A DNA stretch of 64,000 nucleotides, taken from Absidia repens. Lineage: Eukaryota > Mucoromycota > Mucoromycetes > Mucorales > Cunninghamellaceae. The position numbers and the translations under genes are program-made. The notes beneath the pieces are model-generated. The model was given only the letters and a program-made list of their open reading frames with translations, had not been told where the DNA came from and ran no database searches. This document shows positions 44,171 to 54,925 of the stretch, one piece after another. The DNA lies in NCBI GenBank assembly GCA_002105175.1, contig MCGE01000004.1:1488001-1552000 (forward strand), read 5' to 3'. How positions within the stretch are numbered: position 1 is the first letter of the stretch; the number at the start of each line of letters is the position of its first letter.

Positions 44171-44275
44171 ATAATTGGGAAGTGGGAAAAAATAGGGATG
44201 GAATAAATATATATTAAAGAGTAATGATGAGTAATCAGACCAAATAAAATAATGCAGATCCAAAGAGGGACACAC

Positions 44276-45697
44276 CTATTGCCTTTTTAAGGATTTGACC
44301 AAATAATCCATGTAGAGAGCATATCCAGAAGCAACTGGCTGTCCAACCAACGCCAGAAAGGTATCCAAGAAGAAATTGTTTGAGGGTGAAACGCCTAAGA
44401 TAAAAATATAACAATGAGCCATTTGAATGACTCCAGGCACTTTAATTTCAATTTTCACATACCTCTGGTAGTACATCGGAGGACTTCCGAAATAAAGTCT
44501 ACCATAATCATGTAGTTTCCAGCGTATAAGCCTAAAAAAAATAAAAAAATAAAAAATGGGTGAGATAGGCAACTATCTTACGCTTCAAATCTAAGCGTTT
44601 TTACCTTTCATCAACGATTTGGCACATTCTTCAGCAGTTTGTGGTTCATTCGCGCCTTCGATTTCCTTAGTCACATCAGGTTTCGTTTCATTCTATAGGA
44701 AAGAATCAAAGTGTTAATAATCATCACCAACAATGTCATCATGATTCCTTGTTTTGACCGCTTTCCTATTACCTCTTTGTCAAATCCAGGAGATCTGATT
44801 CCACCAGGGAAGAAGATGTGCACGCCAATTCCATATTGCTTGAGTTCATTTCGTAAAGTATCGGCCAATCCCCGTACCGCAAACTTTGCAGGAGAGTAAC
44901 TACCGTAGCCCGCAAAGCTTAGCATACCAAGCATAGAGGATACAAATACTATCTTGCCACCTTTGATTGCTGAGTCACGCATTCGAGATGCTGCTTGCTA
45001 ATTTGAAAAACGTTCCAGTTTTTTGAGTCAGTCTGCTTTGATTTTGGTACTTCCCGACCCCCCTTCCATATTCGTATTTATCTTACGTGAGCAACATAGA
45101 CTTGACCAAGGTAGTTTAAATGAATAGACTTATCAAAATCTTCCAACGAGTAATCTAAGAAGAATCTCGGATATGATGCACCTAGGAAAATATATTCATG
45201 AGTCTACTATTGGTTTCTAATTATTATATCAGTCTATCTTACCGGCGCAGGCAAATACACAATCCGGGTTCCGGTCCATTTTGGTCTTTGCTTCATCAAA
45301 AGCGCGCACAACATCATCTTTGGAGGTGACATCTGCACTGATAAAGATTACTTTTTGAGATTCGGATTGTCTAAATTTCTAGTGAAACAGTGAAGTCAGT
45401 CAAGCAATGATCGAAATGTAAGTAAATGTCAGTCGGTAGATATACCTTGATTTCCAGTACAGCACTTTCGAGTTCTTCTAGTTTGCGGGCAACAATAGTG
45501 ATGTCGGCTCCAGCTTTTGCAAGTTCAATGGCCAGACCTCTTCCAAGTCCACTGCTACCACCAGTGATGAAACAATGTTTCCCAGCAGGCACAAAGTTGG
45601 ATCGCGTGAGACGACTACAGAGACGTTCAATACACACAGCAACAACAGCGGCTGTTCCAAGTGCAATAATAACCGAAGCCCATGAAGGTAAAGCCAT
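44276..45697 (-). CDS. TSC10: 3-ketodihydrosphingosine reductase
   Basis: About seven exons on the minus strand, ATG at 45697 (MALPSWASVIIALGTAAVVA), TAG at 44278-44276. Residues about 6-25 form an N-terminal membrane segment. The SDR Rossmann signature is TGGSSGLGRG, followed by ITIVARKLEELESAV. The catalytic set is VSSMLGM and YSPAKFAVRG (YxxxK), then NELKQYGIGVHIFFPGGI, which is typical of KDSR/Tsc10. The enzyme reduces 3-ketosphinganine with NADPH in sphingolipid synthesis at the ER. The C-terminus is hydrophobic (NFFLDTFLALVGQPV). An in-frame upstream ATG at 45754 would add 19 Phe-rich residues; the inner start is preferred. Confidence 0.93.
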
Positions 45698-46959
45698 AAT
45701 GAGTTTGAGTCGAGAAGAAAAAGCCAAAAAAAAAACAAAAAAAAAAACACACATTTATTGTTTTTGAGAACTTGAACTCCGCTCTCAGCTCTACATTTAG
45801 CTTCCCTCTTCAATACCCTTTATCATTCATGCGTATAAGTCACTCTTATTTCCCAAATACTTTTAAAATATTACACTATCATATATAGTTTAGTATCTAT
45901 AGTATCCTTTTATTAAACATAATAAACACTCTTGTGCTCTCTTGAAGCATTGGGAAATCATAAATTTTACTTGGTAGCGAAAGGGGGGTCTTTTTGTTGA
46001 AGTGTGGATTTTGATGAGTTGTGTTCAGGGCTACATCTAATGAGAAAGAGAGGGAGGTATTTCTCTGCATGTGACGGAAAAAAAGACGAGGATTGGATGT
46101 CTCTACCATTTCGTACTTGTTGTTTAGGGCTCTACTGGTTTCCCTCTGAGTTTTTTATGATTTTTATTATAATTCAAGCAACAAAAATAGCGGAATGGAA
46201 ACGTACAATATAGTATGTCCAGTCTAATGGAGGATACACTCACATCACAGCCTAGATTCACTAGAATGACTGGAAGAGAAGTATTAGCGGTTGTTGATAC
46301 TAGGCAACCTAGTTTGGAATCATTAACCAGACACTGGGACTTCTTGGGAAAGGAAAGCAGGGAAAGCTTATAGCAGCGGATACACTTTTGACAAACGGTT
46401 TTCCTCCTTAAGAAAACTGGTCAACCATAAATAGAACACTCTTTTATATCAAGTTACCTAGGTTTATAAATTAATCAGTCGATAGAGATCTCAAAAAACA
46501 GGCGAAAACAATCATAGACTATGATGGCATTTCATTCCATCCTGGTTTCATTTCATAAGGCAAAATTTTAATGCCCTGTCCCATCCCAAGTCTATGACGT
46601 TACTCAAATGTCTTCCTATGATCAATAGTATGTCAGATAGAAAGTAATTGTCTAATAAAACACTCATAAACCATCTACAATGGCGGTATTTCTCATTATT
46701 TAATGATTTTGGGGATGGCTAATAATAAGACATCTTTTATTATAAAAATATGGCAGCACCAAGCCAAGGGGTGGGTGTAAACAAGGGATCTAAGAGGGTG
46801 GCTACTAAGGGAATTGAATAATTCTCAAGCATTAGCCTAAATTGACCAAGGATAAAAAAGAAAAAGATTTGTTAATCGGCAACAGAGAGCATAAAAGAAT
46901 CATAGTGGCATCATATAAAAGGGGTCTCCTGTGTTGGCACGAGAGTCACTCATGAGACA
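45698..46959. other. Intergenic, gene-poor
   Basis: About 1.26 kb: KDSR promoter side, then degenerate sequence with scattered TTTATT-type boxes. No gene recognised. Confidence 0.45.
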
Positions 46960-47350
46960 TTTCATATTGAAGGATGTAAAAAGAGATATATTTTATTGAT
47001 TGAACAGTATTACAGACGAAGTGTCATCAAATTTTTAAACCATAGCTAACTTACTAGTGCTAAAACGCAGTTCATGTATACCCATTCGTCAAAACAAACA
47101 AAGAAAACTTATAACAAAGAAACTAACGATAAAAACAGACTAGCGTATTTTATTTAGATGAAGTTACAAACTATGACAAACTAACACTAAACTAAATTAT
47201 TGGTGGTTCAGTGATAACTATGGCGAAGCTGGTCTAATGGTGATCGCAAAACAAGAATCCAAAATGAAAGGGTTTCCCATGGTATCTGTATTGAATTTTT
47301 CAAAATGCCCCTGGTTCCAACTTCTAATTCTACTTCAAGATCACATTGAA
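46960..47350 (+). repeat. Dispersed non-coding repeat, copy 4
   Basis: TATTTTATTGATTGAA box, ACAAACTATGACAAACTAAC, AACACTAAACTAAATTATTG, core CCAAAATGAAAGGGTTTCCC near 47258-47280, then AAAATGCCCC and ACTTCAAGATCACATTGAAG. Confidence 0.7.
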
Positions 47351-47519
47351 GTCTCAATGGAGAAAGAAAAAGAAAAAAAAAAAAAAAAAAACGAAAAAAT
47401 AAAGCGTAAGCGGAGTATAAGTGGTGCCACAGCCACATTTTTTCATTCTTGCATATAGTCGTCCAACTGCCATTTTTTCTTTTTCACCATTCAAAAGCAA
47501 AAAGAAAAAAAAGACGAAG

Positions 47520-47695
47520 TCCCGACTGAGCGCTGAGCAACGACGGATGGGCCCCAAGGGGCTGCCCACCATAGTGCGAAATGGCGGAAGCTTTAATCCT
47601 ATCCCATCAAAACACACACTTTAATAAAAAACTGCGACACCCAATAAATCGAAATATTTCCAAAAGCTCCAGTGGAGCACCAGAGTGTTTATTAC
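47520..47695 (+). repeat. Repeat 3' module, copy 2 (pair with 3.8 kb)
   Basis: Matches 3800-3995 over about 175 bp: GCGCTGAGCAACGACG, GGGCTGCCCACCATAGTGCG, AAATGGCGGAAGCTTTAATC, ACACCCAATAAATCGAAATA, AAAGCTCCAGTGGAGC. Confidence 0.7.
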
Positions 47696-47984
47696 AGAAA
47701 AATAATAATAGGGAAGAAGCCGGAAAAAACCCACTGCGTAAAAAACCTTGCTCTTAAAAAAAGTAAATTTGAGAATAAAAAACTCATGGTTCTGTAACTA
47801 GGTTCTACCGAAGCCTAATTCCAGTACCAATAAAAAAAAACAAACTAAATACTAGCTATCAGTGTTGTGAAATTGGAATTCCGCTCAGGAACGTCCACAT
47901 TTAATATTTTTTATTTCATTCTTTACTTGTAACACCAAATAGACACCACAATTTTCATGTCATCATTCTTCATGATACGACATC

Positions 47985-48125
47985 TACCGCAATAGAATAG
48001 TATGTAAAATAGTGTACCTCAGTAGAAGAGTATGCAGAATAGCCCATCACAGTAGGATGCTTCTGTCACCCATTGTTCATTGCAAAATCAAAAAGGTTTT
48101 ATTGAATTATGACAGTCAATATAGC
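47985..48125 (+). repeat. GAATAGTATG-type repeat unit, partial copy
   Basis: CGCAATAGAATAGTATGTAA, CCATTGTTCATTGCAAAAT, TTTTATTGAATTATGACAG. A shorter relative of 48135-48290 and 49975-50110. Confidence 0.65.
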
Positions 48126-48134
48126 TTAAACAGT

Positions 48135-48700
48135 AGAATAGAATAGTATGTAGAATAGTCTACCGCAATAGAATAGTATGTACAATGGCCTGTCACAGTA
48201 GAATAGCTTTGCCATTCCATTGTTTCATTGCAAAATAAAAAAGCTTTTATTGAATAATGATACGTAGTCAATACTATACTAATAGGAAAGAAGATGTAAA
48301 AATAGGGGGCCGCTAATAGTAGCTGAGAGAGGTGCTAATCTAGATGAATGGTGTAGAAGAAGGAACGATGTACGATGTACGATAAAAAAGGGATTTCTAA
48401 AAGGGATCTCTATAAATGGCGATCTCCAAACTTCTAATGAAGCTTAAACAAACATTTATTTCAAACAAAGACAAGGTTTAATGAAGCAGAGATATGTTTT
48501 ATTGAAGAAAAGAGACATCTACATGTACTAAGCTAACCAAGACATTTCCCCAAGATTCTAGAATCAAAATGAAAGGGTTCCCCATGTCTCTTTCAATCCC
48601 TTTTCTAAAACCCTTCTAAACTATTTCTAAACAGAAAGCCAAAGCCACCAGGTCCACAATGAGCCAAAAATAGTGAACAGATGTTGGCTCATTCCCGTTG
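48135..48700 (+). repeat. 0.5-kb direct repeat, left copy (includes dispersed repeat copy 5)
   Basis: About 520-560 bp matching 49975-50490 in the same order and orientation: AGTCTACCGCAATAGAATAG, ATTGCAAAATAAA, TTTTATTGAATAAT, GGCCGCTAATAGTAG, GAGAGAGGTGCTA, CTAGATGAATGGTGTAGAAG, TTTATTGAAG, then the core AATCAAAATGAAAGGGTTCC and ACAGAAAGCCAA. It is followed by a 30-T run (48711-48740). Confidence 0.85.
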
Positions 48701-48705
48701 ACTTG

Positions 48706-48740
<35 letters not shown>

Positions 48741-48742
<2 letters not shown>

Positions 48743-49061
48743 GATGTGCGCTCCCATTTTTTTTCTCGATCAACAATTCAGGCTGCCGGCGGCGGCGGTT
48801 GAATTCACACCCATCTGGCTTTACAGCCTGCAAAATCCAATTAACCTGCAATATTTTCTTCTTCGCTTTATATAAAACGAACTACGAAACCGTTCAACTT
48901 CAAATTTTCCATGCATCTTTAGAAATATTATACAATCATTTTTTGTCACCAAACAAACCATCCATCTCTCATACAATTAATTGCACACTGCTCTAAAGTT
49001 TACGCCTATAAGCTCACAGCTAAAGTCTACAGCCATAATAACCGCCTCTACATTATTGCCC
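48741..49061. other. Unique sequence between repeats
   Basis: About 320 bp with no recognisable gene; a short GC-rich patch (GCTGCCGGCGGCGGCGGTTG) stands out at about 48780-48800. Confidence 0.4.
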
Positions 49062-49733
49062 AGTAGAAATATTGTACTTTTTATATGCTACCTGAAGTGG
49101 AAATATTGTACTTTTTATATGCTACCTGAAGTGGAAATATTGTACTTTTATATACTACTTGAAGTGGAAATATTGTACTTTTTATATGCTACCTGAAGTG
49201 GAAATATTGTATTTTTATATACTACTTGAAGTGGAAATATTGTACTTTTTATATGCTACCTGAAGTGGAAATATTTTATTTTTCATATACTACTTGAAGT
49301 GGAAATATTGTACTTTTTATATGCTACCTGAAGTGGAAATATTGTACTTTTTATATACTACTTGAAGTAGAAATATTGTACTTTTTATATGCTACCTGAA
49401 GTGGAAATATTTTATTTTTCATATACTACTTGAAGTGGAAATATTGTACTTTTTATATGCTACCTGAAGTGGAAATATTGTACTTTTTATATGCTACCTG
49501 AAGTGGAAATATTATACTTTTTATATGCCACCTGAAGTGGAAATATTGTACTTTTTATATACTACTTGAAGTGGAAATATTATACTTTTTATATGCTACC
49601 TGAAGTGGAAAGATTGTACTTTTTATATACTACTTGAAGTGGAAATATTATACTTTTTATATACTACCTGAAGTGGAAATATTGTACTTTTTATATACTA
49701 CTTGAAGTGGAAATATTGTACTTTTTATATGCT
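49062..49733 (+). repeat. 34-bp minisatellite, about 20 units
   Basis: Tandem units of 33-35 bp, consensus GAAGTGGAAATATTGTAC + TTTTTATATGCTACCT. Two unit types, ending GCTACCT and ACTACTT, occur in a partly alternating pattern. Each unit read on the minus strand contains TATAAAAAGTACAATATT, which includes a TATA-like motif. No direct repeat/unique-spacer layout is seen, so it is not a CRISPR. Confidence 0.95.
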
Positions 49734-49974
49734 CAACCACACACATACTTGGGCATCCACGTTTGCTTGGATCCGCTTTCTAGTCACATACTCCTTCTAC
49801 TCATACCATTTTTTTTTCCCCCTCCAATATCCCCATACACACACAGAACAACCCCTCCATACCGCTAAAAAAGCGCTGGGAGAGCCTTCCAAAAGTAGTA
49901 ATACCTGCTATGGGCTTTCCAAACCAATAAAAAAATAATAAAACCCCCATCAAACACAGACAGTGTACCGTATT

Positions 49975-50490
49975 AGAATAGTTTGTCGAATAGTCTACCG
50001 CAATAGAATAGTATGTAAAATAACCTATCATAGCAGAATAGCTTTGCCATCCATTGTTCATTGCAAAATAAACAAAGTTTTTATTGAATAATAATAGTCA
50101 ATACTATATTAAAAGGAAAGAAAATGTAAATAGAGGCCGCTAATAGTAGTTGAGAGAGGTGCTAGTCTAGATGAATGGTGTAGAAGAAGGAATGATGTCA
50201 AATAAAAAAAGGGATCTCTAAAAGGGATCTCCAAACTTCTAATGGAGCTTAAACGCACATCATAGAAGCAAATACACATTTTTTTCAAACAAAGACAAGT
50301 TTTATTGAAGCAGAGATATGCTTTATTGAAGAAAAGTGACATACATGTGCTAAGCTAATCAAGACATTTCCCCAAGATTCTAGAACCAAAATGAAAGGGT
50401 TTCCCCATGCAACCTGTAATCCCTTTTCTAGAACCCTTCTAATCTAGTTCTAACAGAAAGCCAAGGCCATCAGGTTCACAACGAGCTAAA
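49975..50490 (+). repeat. 0.5-kb direct repeat, right copy (includes dispersed repeat copy 6)
   Basis: The same series of landmarks as the left copy at 48135-48700, with the core ACCAAAATGAAAGGGTTTCC near 50388-50410. The two copies flank about 1.3 kb containing the minisatellite. Its right edge abuts the broken gene at 50491-50961. Confidence 0.85.
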
Positions 50491-50961
50491 AATAGTGAGG
50501 AAAAAAAATTCTTAAAAAAAAAGGGAAAGAAAGTGAAAGAGAGAGAAAAACAAACTAAATATACTATCAACAATAGCGATACAATTTCGTTTTCCTTGGT
50601 ATGATTATTGTGTGTTCGTACTGTATCTCCCAATAATCCCCGACGTGGGTCTAAAAGCGTAGTGCGGGTTGGTAATAAACCATTCAAATCATACTTTGTT
50701 TCTCCAAATATAGATATATATTCAGCGACTTCCTACAAAACAAGCGCAACCCGTAGCTGTTTCCCAGACTGGAGCTGTAACCTTTATATGCACTCCCAAG
50801 ACTGATTTCAATCTATGAATAAAATCTACATTGATTGTCCACAATAACCAGCTATGTAAGTATCCTGGTAGTATCATGCTCATGACCTGATCTGCAATCC
50901 ACTGTATTCTTCCGGTGCCAAATCCTACATCGAAATCCTTTGCCCCGTAATAATTCAACAT
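50491..50961 (-). pseudogene. Broken gene fragment, unknown (membrane-like) protein
   Basis: The minus strand from an ATG at 50961 reads MLNYYGAKDFDVGFGTGRIQ, then WIADQVMSMILPGYLHSWLL, then VKVTAPVWE-like sequence, and stops after CFVGSR at about 50722. Immediately before that stop, a one-base frame change opens VAEYISIFGETKYDLNGLLP, then TRTTLLDPRRGLLGDTV, which reads as protein until it enters the repeat near 50490. Amino-acid composition in both frames looks protein-like and the frames abut, so I read it as one gene with a frameshift, cut off by the repeat. I do not recognise the family. It could also be two chance ORFs. Confidence 0.4.
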
Positions 50962-51353
50962 TTTTTATTTTCGCTTAACTATATCCTGTATCTAATCTTT
51001 TCCTACTGAACCCATTCTCCAAAGAATCTATAAGTTTCATGTCATATCATAAATCTTTAGTCACAAAGTTCCCCAGCGATTCGCCATGATATATAATAAT
51101 ATTCATATTTGAATATGATAAAAATATCAGTTTATTGAGTATAAAGGGAATACAAGTTCATTATAATCATTTATAAAACAGAATCGAATAACTATATATA
51201 TATATATATGTATATAAAGGCCAAATAGAAGATTGGTATAGTAAACTAGATAAAAAAGAAGTAAAGTCTAACTAATGTGTAAAGAACGGGGGTAGATACC
51301 TATAACAGCAAGATGGAGAGAAAAATGACTATCTAAATATTGTCTTAAATATA

Positions 51354-52365
51354 CTAACCACGAAGAGCCTGTAATCGTTTTTCCAAGATGGAATCATTGG
51401 TGTCTTTCGGAGAGGCTGTCGATTTGCTGGCGTTTATATGTAAATTGTTGCTTGGTACCTGTAATTGGTTCAGTTGATCAAGTTGTGAAAGGTCCGTCGA
51501 TGCGTTTTCGTCCTCAATCATCTGCTGCAATAGTTGATCAACTTGACTTCCCAATGGTTCTGTAGATGTCAATCTTTCTTCCTGTAAATTCAGTGATTCC
51601 ACCTGAGTCTCGAATTTGTCCAAAACACCAGCCATCTATGTAAATAATACATTCACATCAGCTTCCATATACGCAAAATATGTTAATGCCTGAAGCAACG
51701 CAAATACCTTTTCAATATCCATACTAGCCATAGACTTTTCCATATTTTTCACTACACTTGCCATTGATGACGAAACCTGAATGAAATAGTCAAAAAATCA
51801 AACATTAATATATACATTAGTTGAAGTAGGTAACGTATGATACACGACTAGATAGACTTACTGCTTTCATGGTCATCGCCGTTTGTACCCTCGACGCCAC
51901 ACCATCCACACGAGAAGAAAGTTTGAGGAGTGTTAGGGACTCATTTTTCTTGCATATACAATTTTCTGCATAGATATGTGCCGCTTCAGTTTGTCCTTTT
52001 TCAAGTGCCTATGATAATGATAATAAAAAAACCCAAGTGAAAACGTGATCAGTAAAGTCACATCCACATTCCTTTGCCTTCAGCGTGCCATGCTTACCTT
52101 TTTCACTTTTGTCCGTTCTAGTTGTTCTTCCTTTTGGCATCGTTTACTTTGTTTTTGTAGCTGTTTCGAAGTAAACTAGAGAAGTAAGAAAATGGAAGGA
52201 GAGTCAATATCTAATAGCATCAAAGCCTTCTAATGGTGAGCACTCGCTAATACCTTGAGTTGGAAAAGCTGGTCTATTTGGTAATAAAAAATAACAAAAA
52301 ATATGAGTAATATTGATAAAACACAGTAGCAAATAATAACTCCACTTACTTTCAAGTCCACCCAT
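51354..52365 (-). CDS. DID2: ESCRT-III-associated CHMP1 (Did2)
   Basis: Six exons on the minus strand: ATG at 52365 (MGGLEN then QLFQLK) to TAG at 51356-51354. The protein, about 200 aa, reads [80 protein letters not shown], matching CHMP1/Did2 rather than other ESCRT-III proteins. The C-terminal helix [13 protein letters not shown] is a typical MIM1 that binds Vps4 and Ist1. It acts on endosomal membranes in late ESCRT-III disassembly. Confidence 0.94.
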
Positions 52366-52706
52366 AGTATTATTTAGAAAAGTAACAAAAGGAAGGAGAA
52401 GGAGGAATGGAGCCCAAAAAAAAAAAAAAAAAAAAAAAAAATCAGGTCGGAGTCGGATTTAGTGCATGGTATTTGACGACACCATATGATACAGTCCACA
52501 GCACACGCTACTACTCTAATAGTATGGCATTGACTAAAATGATAATGATAATAATAATAATAATGTATATTTTTTATTACATAAAGAGTTGAGTTAAAAC
52601 TAAGAAGTATAAATTGATAAATAAAAATGAAGAGTATAGTAGCAAAAAATTATAATAGGATAAATATGTGAGCATGTAGGGTGTATGGGTAAACAAAGGG
52701 GATAAA
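52366..52706. other. Spacer between CHMP1 and UBL3-like genes
   Basis: Contains a run of about 24 A (52418-52441) and a short (ATA)n stretch near 52540-52565. No gene seen. Confidence 0.5.
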
Positions 52707-53423
52707 CTATAATATGACACAACATTTGCACCGGAGAGTTGATTCGACACTTTTTCTATCTATCAAAAATGCATAAACTGGAATAAGTAACCACACATAG
52801 ATTGATATAACGTATGTATGTCTTTTTTTTTTTTTACTTACCATCGTCCATTTTTTTGATATATTGCCGTATCACCAAATGGATAATTGTAGAATGACCA
52901 CCAACAAGTCCATTATCTATCAAACAAAAATATAATATATATTATATAAGCAGGCACTTTACAAGTTCAAATACATAAACCATACCTTTCAGTTTCGAAT
53001 TGTTGTCCAGAAATTTACCAAGATATACAAATTCAATATTCTTTAAAGAAGGAGGTTGTCGATCAGCCCAATCTATGATAGAACACTTAAAGAGGTCAAT
53101 TGTATGGAGTGGGTGGGATTTGGTTGGGATTGATATTTGTATACAACCATACAATAATATTTAGATATTGTAGTTTTACCTTGAGGCCAATGTTCTAAGA
53201 TGTATGATTTTACAGCATCAATTGTAGTAGACGGATCAAAGTCAAACACCTGTCGTTTCCCAGATACCAGAAGCATAGTCAAACGAGCTTTGTCCAGAGG
53301 AATTTCTTCGTCACCAGATAACGACGCAGAATCGTGAGTTGACGAAGAAGTGCGGGGTATACTTTCGTTCAAAGTAGTAAACGTTTCCCTTTCGGTCATA
53401 GGTAAAGGTTCATTTTCTGTCAT
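52707..53423 (-). CDS. Prenylated membrane-anchored ubiquitin-like protein (UBL3/MUB type)
   Basis: Four exons on the minus strand: 53423-53180, 53072-52986, 52916-52842, 52759-52707; 152 aa. After an acidic Ser/Thr-rich N-terminus (about 45 residues) comes the ubiquitin fold: LTMLLVSGKRQVFDFDPSTT, KSYILEHWPQDWADRQPPSL, NIEFVYLGKFLDNN, STIIHLVIRQ. The last exon, only 53 nt, codes RKSVESTLRCKCCVIL, so the protein ends in a CVIL CaaX box with a preceding Cys. This is the same ending as animal UBL3 (CCVIL), which is prenylated and attached to membranes. The product lacks a C-terminal GlyGly and is not a conjugated modifier. Confidence 0.92.
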
Positions 53424-53795
53424 TTCAAAACTAAGATAGTGTATTTATTTTATAACGTAGTGCGATATGTATCAGTATTGAAGTTCAAAGCATATAGTAG
53501 AAAAAGAAAAAAAAAGCGAGAGAGTGAAAAAGAGTAAAGAAAAAATTGTGTGCGATACTTTTGGCATATTTTAAATTCCGCTTTTTTTTTCTCGACGATT
53601 CTTTGTAAGTGAATGATTCTTTCGCACAGGCTTTTAAGACATCCTGTGGTCAGTGAAACCTCTCATGTTGTTTTTTTTGAAGCGCCTATTCAACAAAGCG
53701 AGAAAAAAAGAACCCACTTTTTTCTATTTTTCTGTCTTTCTCTTCTTGTTTATTCTCTTACAAAACACTCTATTAAAAAAATACATATATCATCA
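53424..53795. promoter_or_regulatory. Divergent promoter, UBL3-like gene / 93-aa gene
   Basis: 372 bp with A/G-rich purine stretch (53500-53545) then T-rich pyrimidine runs. No defined element assigned. Confidence 0.45.
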
Positions 53796-54077
53796 ATGGC
53801 TAATACAGACGATTGTGATCATTTAACCCATCCTCAAATGTATCGGGAATCTATCAATTGCCCAACTTCAAATAAAAAAAATCAACCATTGGCAGCAAGT
53901 TCTGGTACCAAAGATGATGATAGCTCAAAGCAACCGCTTCCCAATTCCAATCAAGGACAACAAGAAGATCAATGGGATTTATATCCGCAATTAATCAGAG
54001 AAATTGAAAATACTGGTACTCCTGAAGAAGTTGATCATTTACATGATTTGGAACGATCTCCCGTTAGATCAAAATGA
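53796..54077 (+). CDS. Small acidic protein of unknown function (93 aa)
   Basis: ATG at 53796 (ATCAATGGC context) opens MANTDDCDHLTHPQMYRESI; the ORF extends upstream to 53613 in T-rich DNA, but the inner ATG is the better start. The protein is hydrophilic, Gln/Ser/Asp-rich, with a possible helix around WDLYPQLIREIENTG and an end DLERSPVRSK. No family recognised. An AATAAA is near 54153. Confidence 0.55.
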   Translation: MANTDDCDHLTHPQMYRESINCPTSNKKNQPLAASSGTKDDDSSKQPLPNSNQGQQEDQWDLYPQLIREIENTGTPEEVDHLHDLERSPVRSK

Positions 54078-54925
54078 AAATACTAGTCAAATTTATTCCA
54101 TTCTTTTACTCCTTTTTGACATGACACATTTGTCCATGATGTAAAGCTACTTAATAAAGTTTATTTTCCTAGCAATTAACCGTAAGTCAAAATCTTCAAT
54201 ACTTTTCCAGTTAAAAAAGGGTGACATAGATTTTCCTCAAGTGAGGGGGAAAAAGCCTATCACAAAGCACAGGAGGAAGTAATTTATTTGAAATCTATAA
54301 TATTAGTTGAACACACCATGAAGGAGTATATTATAAACGACAACAATTGTTTTCTCTTAACATATAAAGGGTAAAGGAGTACCATGTGAAAAAAAGATGC
54401 ACATGTATTAGGCTGCTCTAGTTTGTTTACCAAACGGATAAAATATTTCAAACGCCGCTCAGTGATAATTTCTGCATGAAAAAAGAGCGTCAATGGAATT
54501 ATTTTGCTTCGTCCCTCTCTTTCTCTCCTATATCACTTTTTTTTTCTCACCTTTTTTTTTCAATTTCCTTCAAAGGAGAATCATAATGATTTCCGTTTAT
54601 ATATTTTTCTACTTCTTTTACATCAATCATTGAATATATTTTTTCTCTCTCCTATTCTCCAATTTATCAAGTCATTATCCCCTTTTGCAAAAGTTACCCT
54701 TATCCACATTATGCCAAGTTTACAGCTTTTTTTTGGGGGGGGACTCCTATCTCCTATATTCAATAAATCATGGTTTTCTCATATGGTAAATTACTAAATA
54801 TTATTCTGTCTTTTTACTACAAAAATCAATTCAAAAAATGTTTATTTTTCATTTGTATTCACTTTTCTTTTTTCTATATTTTCCTTTTCTCAATCATTTT
54901 TTCATAGAAAATAACGACTTTAAAA
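54078..54925. other. Intergenic
   Basis: About 850 bp, strongly T-rich in its second half (5' flank of the secreted-protein gene), with a G9 run at about 54735. No gene supported. Confidence 0.5.

Noticed and set aside
49062..49733. CRISPR-like array
   Set aside because: Units are contiguous with no unique spacers, and the organism is a eukaryote.
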